A stretch of DNA of 5,195 nucleotides from an uncultured Bacteroidales bacterium (lineage in GTDB: Bacteria; Bacteroidota; Bacteroidia; Bacteroidales; P3): positions 1 to 5,195 of the forward strand of contig CAMURW010000129.1 of assembly GCA_947097635.1 (NCBI GenBank), in the 5' to 3' direction. A program made the position numbers and the translations under genes. The notes below the pieces were generated by a model. That model searched no databases and was not told the origin of the DNA. It worked only from the letters and a program-made list of their open reading frames with translations. Within the stretch, counting starts at the first letter, position 1; every line of letters starts with the position of its first letter. Shown one piece after another: positions 1 to 5,195 of the stretch.

Positions 1-2183
1 GTATGTACGATTCCGCACCGGAGGGGAATCACTGGTGTCACGAACATGTGGCATATCGTGCCGCCGATGCCCGCACCAGCGCTCCCCTGGCTACCATGCG
101 CACGGGACTGGGACGCTGCGGCGAGGAAAGCACCTTCACCGTCACTGCCATGCGCGCCGTAGGCATCCCCGCGCGGCAGTGCTACACTCCACGCTGGGCG
201 CATTGCGACGACAACCACGCCTGGGTGGAAGTGTGGGCGGACGGACGGTGGTATTTCATGGGAGCCTGCGAACCCGACGCAGAACTGGACATGGGGTGGT
301 TCGCCGTGCCCAGCACGCGCGCGATGATGGTGCACAGCACCGTTTTCGGCCCCTACAACGGTAAGGAAGAGGTGAACTACAAGACAGGGCTGTACAGCAA
401 AGCCAATATGCTGCCCAACTACGCCCCCGCCAAGCAGGCGCGCATCAACGTGCGGAATGCCGACGGCAAGCCCGTGAAGGATGCCAAAGTGAGTTTTAAG
501 CTCTACAACTACAGCGAATATTATCCTCTGGCCACCATCTCCACCGATGACAAAGGCCTGGCCACCCTCACCACGGGGCTCGGCGACCTGCTGATATGGG
601 CTACGGACGGACGGCATTATGCCTACAGGCAGTTGGATATGCGCCAGCAGGACACTCTGACGCTGTGGCTCACACGCGAAGCCGGCGAGGGCTACGTGGA
701 AGAATATCATATTGTACCTCCAGTAGCTGGCGAAGCCAAAGTGACACCAACTCCCGACAGGAAAGCAGCCTGCGACGCACGCATCGCCAGGGAGGACAGC
801 ATGAGAGCCGACTACGCGGCCAGTTTCCCAAATGAGCAGAACTGGAAAAGTTACCTGAAACCCAACGCCAACCTAACCGATGCACAGGCGCGGGAACTCA
901 TACACACCGCAGAAGGCAACTATCAGGCTGTGGCGAACTTCCTGAATCGTCACACCGGCGTGGAAGCAGGTGTCTACCTCTACGACTACATGAAGAGCTT
1001 CTCCGACAAGGACCTTCGCGACGTGCCGGAGGAAATATTCCAGGCGCACATCATCCCTTACTCCGAAAAGCCTTATCCGCTGGATGTCTATAAGAAAGGC
1101 ATTATGCCTGCTCGCATCAGCAACGAGCTGGTGAGAGACTGGGTAGGATTCCTACACGAACAGTTTTCAAACATCGGCAAACAGTGGAACGTGGAGAACC
1201 TGCGCCAATGGACGCTGAAGAACATCGCTGTGGACGACACTGGCAACTATTACAACTGCCCCATCTCCCCCAGAGGCGTATTTGAACTGAGGCACAGCGA
1301 CCGCCACAGTCGCGACATCTTTTTCGTGGCAGCGTGCCGCAGCCTCGATATCCCCGCCTATCTGGACAACGCCACTGGCGACATCTATGTGTGGGGAGAG
1401 GACGCGTGGCGCACCATCGCCTTCGAGGCAAAGAGAAAGGAGCAGCCTACGGCAACGCTGACGCTGACCTATCGCACGGCAGCAATCGCTCAACCCGCCT
1501 ACTGGGTGCATTTCACTTTGGCAAAATACAGGGACGGCGATTTCGAGACCTTCGATTTCGAAGGCGACGAGCGCATGGCACACTTCCCCGCCACCATCGC
1601 GCTGGAGCCTGGCTACTACTGCCTCTCCACCGGCAACCGTTATCCCGAAGGCGACGTGCTAAGCCGCATGGAATACTTCGAGGTGAAGAATGGCGAGAAG
1701 GTGACGAAGGAAATCATCATCCGCCCCCTGGTACCTAAGAAGGAGCAGGCCACATATGGCATCATGAATCCCGCCACCGAGGTGGTGGAAGGCATGGCCA
1801 CGCTGGCAGAATATGCTGGCGAGAAAGGTGCGATGCTGCTGTTTCTGGGCGACTACCGCGAACCCAGCAAGCATCTGGTGAAGGAGCTGCAGGCTATGAA
1901 AGGGCAGCTCGCCAAATGGGGAGGCATGGTGTACCTGGTGGCACCCGAAAACGCCAAAGCCATCAGTTGGGATCTTCCCAACACGGACTGTGTGTTGGGA
2001 GATGCACAGCATCCCGACCCATTGGAAACAACGTTGCTCATGACATTGAAAAACAGCGTGCAACTGGATTTCAATAGCGACTACCCCTTGGCAGCGGTGG
2101 TGAACAACAAAGGCGAGGTGCTGTACCACAGCGAAGGTTACAAGATTGGACTGGCGGAACAACTGCTGAAAGCAGCGAGATAA
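1..2183 (+). CDS. Transglutaminase-like multidomain protein, 5' end missing
   Basis: The frame is open from the left edge; the first whole codon is at 3 and the stop is TAA at 2181-2183, giving 726 visible residues. The Met at 3 is probably internal, because residues 1-38 already form the helix that precedes a transglutaminase catalytic Cys. Domain order, numbered from that Met: transglutaminase-like core (about 1-115) with Cys39 in GRCGEES, His72 in DDNHAW and an acidic third position at Glu90; a beta-sandwich resembling carboxypeptidase-regulatory/Ig-like domains (about 144-225); a linker helix region; a second transglutaminase-like fold (about 370-475) that lacks the Cys and His; a beta-rich segment (about 480-575); and a thioredoxin-like domain (about 590-726) with no CxxC but a likely cis-Pro at 695. 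Such proteins in Bacteroidota are usually exported, but the signal peptide would lie outside the window. The natural substrate is unknown: the active domain could be a protease, an amidase or a crosslinking enzyme. The family call is firm; the function is not. Confidence 0.88.
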   Translation, partial: MYDSAPEGNHWCHEHVAYRAADARTSAPLATMRTGLGRCGEESTFTVTAMRAVGIPARQCYTPRWAHCDDNHAWVEVWADGRWYFMGACEPDAELDMGWFAVPSTRAMMVHSTVFGPYNGKEEVNYKTGLYSKANMLPNYAPAKQARINVRNADGKPVKDAKVSFKLYNYSEYYPLATISTDDKGLATLTTGLGDLLIWATDGRHYAYRQLDMRQQDTLTLWLTREAGEGYVEEYHIVPPVAGEAKVTPTPDRKAACDARIAREDSMRADYAASFPNEQNWKSYLKPNANLTDAQARELIHTAEGNYQAVANFLNRHTGVEAGVYLYDYMKSFSDKDLRDVPEEIFQAHIIPYSEKPYPLDVYKKGIMPARISNELVRDWVGFLHEQFSNIGKQWNVENLRQWTLKNIAVDDTGNYYNCPISPRGVFELRHSDRHSRDIFFVAACRSLDIPAYLDNATGDIYVWGEDAWRTIAFEAKRKEQPTATLTLTYRTAAIAQPAYWVHFTLAKYRDGDFETFDFEGDERMAHFPATIALEPGYYCLSTGNRYPEGDVLSRMEYFEVKNGEKVTKEIIIRPLVPKKEQATYGIMNPATEVVEGMATLAEYAGEKGAMLLFLGDYREPSKHLVKELQAMKGQLAKWGGMVYLVAPENAKAISWDLPNTDCVLGDAQHPDPLETTLLMTLKNSVQLDFNSDYPLAAVVNNKGEVLYHSEGYKIGLAEQLLKAAR

Positions 2184-2245
2184 GCAAAAGGACTGATGCG
2201 GACTTTGAGGTGCAGGAGGTGCAAAAAGTTCGCAAAAAATCTTCC

Positions 2246-2272
2246 GAATGACATTATTTATTACTGTCATTC
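2246..2272. repeat. 8-bp inverted repeat downstream of the transglutaminase gene
   Basis: GAATGACA at 2246-2253 is exactly complementary to TGTCATTC at 2265-2272, with an 11-base A/T-rich loop. It lies 63 bases past the stop of the transglutaminase-like gene and about 65 bases upstream of the -33 element proposed for glmS. No T-run follows, so it is a poor match to an intrinsic terminator. It could instead be a weak 3' mRNA-stabilising hairpin, a regulator binding site, or chance in A/T-rich DNA. Confidence 0.35.
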
Positions 2273-2336
2273 ATCGAGATGGCAATATAAAAAACACGAT
2301 CTCATAGTCATTTGATGAAGGCAATGATCTTTTTCT

Positions 2337-2367
2337 TTTGTAGATTGATTTTTTTATTTATTTTTGC
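2337..2367 (+). promoter_or_regulatory. Putative Bacteroidota-type promoter of glmS
   Basis: A TTTG at 2337-2340 fits the -33 element. TATTTTTG at 2359-2366, followed by C, matches the -7 consensus TAnnTTTG. The 18-base spacer is slightly below the 19-21 usual for Bacteroides primary-sigma promoters. Transcription would begin around 2370-2378, leaving an untranslated leader of roughly 70 bases before the glmS ATG. The leader is A/T-rich, which is typical of translation starts in this phylum. The match is by eye to the known consensus, and T-runs in this region raise the risk of chance similarity. Confidence 0.6.
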
Positions 2368-2445
2368 AAAACTTTAGGGTTGAACATACGAAAAGTTCAT
2401 GTCGATAAATTAACAACAAATCTATAACAAATATCATATAATAAT

Positions 2446-4305
2446 ATGTGCGGAATTGTAGGGTATATAGGAGAGCGACAAGCTTACCCCATACTGATAA
2501 AAGGACTGTATCGTTTGGAGTATCGTGGTTACGACAGTGCCGGCGTGGCTTTGATTAATGACAATGGCAACCTGTCCGTTTACAAGGCCAGAGGCAAAGT
2601 GGCAGCACTGGAAGCCAGCTGCGCCGACAAGGACAAAAGCGGCACGCTGGGCATCAGCCACACCCGTTGGGCCACCCACGGCGAACCCAACACGGTGAAT
2701 GCGCATCCGCATCTGAGCAAAAGCGGGCGTCTGGCACTCGTGCACAACGGCATCATAGAGAACTACAAGACGCTGCGCGGACAGATGGAAAAGGAGGGCG
2801 TATCTTTCGTCAGCGACACCGATACCGAGGTGCTGGTGCAGCTTATAGAGCTGATGATGGAATCGCATGAATGCAACCTGTTCGAGGGTGTGCAATTGGC
2901 GCTGAAGAACGTCATCGGCGCATACGCTATCGCCGTGGTGGACAAGGATTATCCCGACCAGCTGGTAGTGGCACGCAAAGGCAGCCCCCTTATCATCGGT
3001 GTGGGCAAGGATGCGGACGGCATGCCCGAGTTCTTTGCCGGCAGCGACGCTACGCCCATTGTGGAGTTCACCAAGGAGGTCGTCTACCTCAACGACGAGG
3101 AGGTGGCATACATGGATCGCAGTGGCAGGATAGACATCATCAATTTGAACAAAGTGAAGGTGACTCCCAAACTGCATGAGCTTTGCGTGAGCCTGGATCA
3201 ACTGGAGAAAGGCGGCTATCCCCACTTCATGCTCAAGGAAATCTTCGAGCAACCCGATGCCTTGCGCAACTGCATACGCGGACGTCTGGATGTAGACAAC
3301 AAGGATGTGTACCTTAGCGGCGTCGTGGACCACAGGGACAGGTTCGTCAACGCACGTCGCATCATCATCTGCGCCTGCGGTACCTCGTGGCACAGCGCAC
3401 TGATAGCAAAATATTTCATCGAGGAAGTCTGCCAGATACCTGTGGAGGTGGAGTATGCCAGCGAGTTCCGCTACCGCAACCCTGTCATTTATCCCGACGA
3501 CGTGATGATAGCAGTGAGCCAGAGCGGCGAAACTGCCGACACCCTGGCAGCCATACAACTGGGACGCGAGAAAGGAGCTTTTCTCTATGGTGTGTGCAAC
3601 GTCATCGGTAGCAGCATAGCCCGTGCTACGGACAGCGGCACTTATCTGCACGTGGGACCCGAAATCGGTGTGGCTTCCACTAAGGCTTTTACGGGTCAGG
3701 TGATTACGCTGATAATGCTGGGACTGAGCATTGCCAAGGAAAAGAAGACGCTGGACAAAGAACTGTTTCACGCACTGGTGGACGAACTCACCAAGATACC
3801 CGAAAAGATGCAGTGGACGTTGGAACACAACAAGGGTATTGTCGACTTTGCGCAGATGTTCACCTACGCCCGCAACGCCATATTCCTGGGCCGCGGCTAT
3901 AACTACCCTGTGGCATTGGAAGGGGCCCTGAAACTGAAGGAAATTTCCTACATCCACGCCGAGGGCTACCCTGCCGCCGAAATGAAGCACGGTCCCATTG
4001 CTTTGGTGGACGAAGAGATGCCGGTGTTTGTCATCGCCCCCAAGCGTGGTATGTACGAAAAGGTGGTAAGTAACACTCAGGAGATAAAGAGCCGCAAAGG
4101 CCGCATTATCAGCGTAGTTACCGAAGGCGACGAGGCGGTGAAGAGCCTCAGCGACTACGTCTTCGTGATTCCCGACGTGCGCGACTGCTATGTTCCTCTG
4201 CTGGCCGTGCTGCCCTTGCAGCTGCTCAGCTACTATGTGGCCTGTGCCAAGGGTCGCAACGTGGACCAGCCCCGCAACCTTGCCAAGAGCGTGACGGTGG
4301 AATAG
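2446..4305 (+). CDS. glmS: Glutamine--fructose-6-phosphate aminotransferase (isomerizing)
   Basis: Complete 619-residue cytoplasmic enzyme that converts fructose-6-phosphate plus glutamine into glucosamine-6-phosphate plus glutamate, the entry step to UDP-GlcNAc for peptidoglycan and lipopolysaccharide. The start at 2446 is fixed by MCGIVGYIG, since Cys2 must become the N-terminal nucleophile after Met removal. The glutaminase (Ntn-hydrolase) domain spans about 2-225, with Arg74 in HTRWATHG, Asn101-Gly102 in VHNGIIENY and Asp126 in SDTDTEV. Two SIS sugar-isomerase domains follow: CGTS at 311-314, SQSGET at 358-363, Lys496 and Glu499 in the LKLKEISY helix, His515 in KHGP, and Lys614 in the terminal AKSVTVE. 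All expected catalytic residues are present. It is about ten residues longer than E. coli GlmS; one small insertion lies near 189-194. No Shine-Dalgarno is visible, as is usual in Bacteroidota. It appears monocistronic, with its own promoter and terminator. Confidence 0.98.
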   Translation: MCGIVGYIGERQAYPILIKGLYRLEYRGYDSAGVALINDNGNLSVYKARGKVAALEASCADKDKSGTLGISHTRWATHGEPNTVNAHPHLSKSGRLALVHNGIIENYKTLRGQMEKEGVSFVSDTDTEVLVQLIELMMESHECNLFEGVQLALKNVIGAYAIAVVDKDYPDQLVVARKGSPLIIGVGKDADGMPEFFAGSDATPIVEFTKEVVYLNDEEVAYMDRSGRIDIINLNKVKVTPKLHELCVSLDQLEKGGYPHFMLKEIFEQPDALRNCIRGRLDVDNKDVYLSGVVDHRDRFVNARRIIICACGTSWHSALIAKYFIEEVCQIPVEVEYASEFRYRNPVIYPDDVMIAVSQSGETADTLAAIQLGREKGAFLYGVCNVIGSSIARATDSGTYLHVGPEIGVASTKAFTGQVITLIMLGLSIAKEKKTLDKELFHALVDELTKIPEKMQWTLEHNKGIVDFAQMFTYARNAIFLGRGYNYPVALEGALKLKEISYIHAEGYPAAEMKHGPIALVDEEMPVFVIAPKRGMYEKVVSNTQEIKSRKGRIISVVTEGDEAVKSLSDYVFVIPDVRDCYVPLLAVLPLQLLSYYVACAKGRNVDQPRNLAKSVTVE

Positions 4306-4360
4306 AGCAAAGGATCGTGAGAGCCCCCCTCCGGGCTTGTTCCCCGCTGCTGGAAATAAT

Positions 4361-4404
4361 AAAGCGCGAAAGTAAAAGATTTCAGGCTTTTACTTTCGCG
4401 CTTT
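4361..4404. terminator. Perfect 18-bp stem-loop, probable bidirectional terminator
   Basis: AAAGCGCGAAAGTAAAAG at 4361-4378 is fully complementary to 4387-4404, with an 8-base loop. It sits between two convergent genes, 55 bases after the glmS stop and 20 bases past the stop of the minus-strand gene. On the plus strand the stem ends in CTTT followed by TGTTGT; on the minus strand it ends in CTTT followed by ATTATTT. Both give a U-rich tail. The A/T-rich outer pairs and GCGCG core are consistent with intrinsic termination from either direction. Confidence 0.88.
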
Positions 4405-4424
4405 TGTTGTAGAGGATGTGGTGG

Positions 4425-5195
4425 TTATTTCTTGACCACTTTGCGTACCGCAATGCCCTGGCTGGTGGAAATGCGCATCATATAGCTGCCGACTGGCAGA
4501 TCGGACATATCGACAGTACCCGTATGAGCGAAACTTCTCACCTTGCGGCCAGACATGTCCACAACTTCTACCATCAGCACCTCTTCGGCATCTATGTGCA
4601 CGATGCCCGTGGTGGGGTTGGGGAAGAGGCCTATGCCGCTATTCTCTGCATCGGCATTGATGCCGGCATTCATGGTGAGGACGAGAACGATAGTGCTGTC
4701 GCATCCTTCCGTTGTTTGCAGATTGTGGACGTATGTGCCGGCTTCGCTTTCGTTGAACCCATGTTCATTGTAGGTCTCTCCGTCGTGGATTTCAGCAGTA
4801 ATGGTGTCTGCATAGACAGCACTCACTGTGAGCGTGAGCGTTAAGATGCTGTCGCAGCCACTGGCGTTTGTCAGTGTGTCGTTGTAGATGCCCGAAGCAG
4901 AGATATCCATCCCCCCGAACTCATAGCTGTTGCCTTTGCAGATGCTATCGGATATTGACGACTGGGAAGAAACGTTGATGGTCAGGAGCAGCGTCATTGT
5001 GCTGTCGCATCCGGCAGCATTTGCCAGTGTGTGGGTGGCGGTGCTGTCGCTGTCGGTGTAGGTGTTGCCGTCTATCCATGTGTAGCTGTCGCAGGCGGTC
5101 TGCACGTCCGTGCTGGCAGTGGAGTGGTTCACCGTCAGGTGCAGCGTCATTGTGCTGTCGCATCCGGCAGCATTTGCCAGTGTGTGGGTGGCGGT
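4425..5195 (-). CDS. T9SS type A sorting domain repeat protein, 5' end missing
   Basis: The frame is open from the right edge to the TAA at 4427-4425, giving 256 visible residues. The first Met (codon 5150-5148) lies inside a GCDSTMTL repeat motif and is not a credible start. The visible part has two regions. The first holds 51-residue repeats ending in GCDSxxxLxLT, with motifs such as ACDSYTW and ICKGNSYEF; similar repeats occur in large secreted Bacteroidota surface proteins. The second is a C-terminal type IX secretion signal of about 70 residues: LFPNPTTG (codons at about 4628-4605), then VEVVDMSGRKV, LPVGSYMMRI and the basic end VRKVVKK. This type A signal directs export across the outer membrane by the Por system, followed by cleavage and usually attachment to surface lipopolysaccharide. 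The repeats look like an adhesive or spacer stalk. Any enzymatic or binding domain would be N-terminal and outside the window. The sorting-domain call is very firm; the role is unknown. Confidence 0.93.
   Translation of the reverse strand, partial: TATHTLANAAGCDSTMTLHLTVNHSTASTDVQTACDSYTWIDGNTYTDSDSTATHTLANAAGCDSTMTLLLTINVSSQSSISDSICKGNSYEFGGMDISASGIYNDTLTNASGCDSILTLTLTVSAVYADTITAEIHDGETYNEHGFNESEAGTYVHNLQTTEGCDSTIVLVLTMNAGINADAENSGIGLFPNPTTGIVHIDAEEVLMVEVVDMSGRKVRSFAHTGTVDMSDLPVGSYMMRISTSQGIAVRKVVKK
4981..5042 (-). repeat. Near-identical 62-bp direct repeat, copy 1
   Basis: This stretch matches 5134-5195 at 61 of 62 bases. The single difference is at 4987 (a) versus 5140 (t), which changes a Leu codon to His. 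The offset is 153 bp, exactly 51 codons, so the reading frame is kept. Both copies encode the same run from TATHTLAN to GCDSTMTL. Confidence 0.95.
5134..5195 (-). repeat. Near-identical 62-bp direct repeat, copy 2 (cut by window edge)
   Basis: This is the second copy of the sequence at 4981-5042, with 61 of 62 bases identical. The match runs up to the last base of the window, so the real length of the identical segment is unknown. It may extend through a full 153-bp unit. Confidence 0.95.

Larger units (their letters stand above)
4671..5195 (-). repeat. Array of 51-residue (153-bp) coding repeats
   Basis: Three full units and part of a fourth are visible. The Cys of the GCDS motif recurs at exactly 51-residue spacing: residues -3, 48, 99 and 150, numbered from the Met at 5150. 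The upstream Cys position recurs likewise at 20 and 71, with His at 122. The two units nearest the right edge are almost identical in DNA, whereas the two nearest the sorting domain are diverged. The array clearly continues beyond the window. Confidence 0.88.

Noticed and set aside
3..5. ATG at 3 as the start of the transglutaminase-like protein.
   Set aside because: The domain would lack its N-terminal part and a signal peptide, and the frame is open to the window edge. The gene most likely begins further left.
2207..2223. Direct repeat of GAGGTGCA with 9-base period after the transglutaminase gene.
   Set aside because: Two short copies with no extension are too little to separate from chance.
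1659..2270. A 203-codon minus-strand open frame over the end of the transglutaminase-like gene.
   Set aside because: It is a shadow of the plus-strand gene with no domain similarity that I recognise and no promoter or ribosome site supporting it.
2417..2424. A TAnnTTTG-like -7 element on the minus strand, directing transcription leftward.
   Set aside because: There is no TTTG at the required upstream distance and no minus-strand gene to the left. It is probably chance in A/T-rich DNA.
2370..2445. A glmS ribozyme in the leader.
   Set aside because: That ribozyme is known from Firmicutes and needs a longer structured leader. Here the leader is about 70 bases, A/T-rich and nearly unstructured.
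2434..3990. A 518-codon open frame on the minus strand, antisense to glmS.
   Set aside because: It lies opposite a complete, highly conserved glmS. Its product is a low-complexity mix rich in His, Val, Gln, Ala and Leu with no recognisable domain, as expected when a G+C-biased gene is read in its antisense frame.
4321..4338. A short G+C hairpin (AGCCC/GGGCT) just after glmS as its terminator.
   Set aside because: The stem is only 5 bp plus one wobble pair, with a C-rich loop and a weak TTGTT tail. The 18-bp stem-loop a little downstream is a far better terminator.
4416..4844. A 142-codon plus-strand open frame over the T9SS sorting domain.
   Set aside because: The minus strand encodes an unmistakable sorting domain and repeats here. 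The plus frame is its antisense and lies directly after the terminator.
5148..5150. ATG on the minus strand as the start of the repeat protein.
   Set aside because: It falls in the middle of a repeat motif that recurs at the next unit, and the frame continues to the right edge with repeat-type sequence.

Overview
The window looks like chromosomal DNA from a Bacteroidota species, most likely order Bacteroidales. Three signs support this: a type A type IX secretion (T9SS) C-terminal sorting domain, a Bacteroidota-type promoter (TTTG, then TAnnTTTG) ahead of glmS, and start regions rich in A/T with no Shine-Dalgarno sequence. Genes are fairly G+C-rich and intergenic DNA is A/T-rich. A Prevotella-like or related gut/rumen genus would fit, but genus cannot be fixed from this sequence.

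Layout. Bases 1-2183 (+) hold the 3' part of a large transglutaminase-like protein: an apparently active transglutaminase domain, a beta-sandwich insert, a second degenerate transglutaminase fold, another beta domain and a thioredoxin-like C-terminus without a CxxC. Its true start lies left of the window. A 262-bp A/T-rich gap (2184-2445) follows, with an 8-bp inverted repeat and the probable glmS promoter. Bases 2446-4305 (+) are a complete glmS, the enzyme that makes glucosamine-6-phosphate for cell-wall and surface-glycan synthesis. A 119-bp gap holds a perfect 18-bp stem-loop that probably terminates transcription from both sides. Bases 4425-5195 (-) are the 3' end of a convergent gene for a T9SS-exported repeat protein, with 51-residue repeats and a type A sorting domain. 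Its start lies right of the window.

The three genes do not look like one operon: glmS has its own promoter and terminator, and the third gene is on the opposite strand. The flanking genes probably encode exported proteins, while GlmS is cytoplasmic housekeeping. I see no mobile element, CRISPR array, RNA gene or defence system, and nothing that makes a convincing undescribed system. The points most worth a second look are the multi-domain transglutaminase/pseudo-transglutaminase/thioredoxin-like protein and the strictly periodic repeats, near-identical in DNA, at the right edge.
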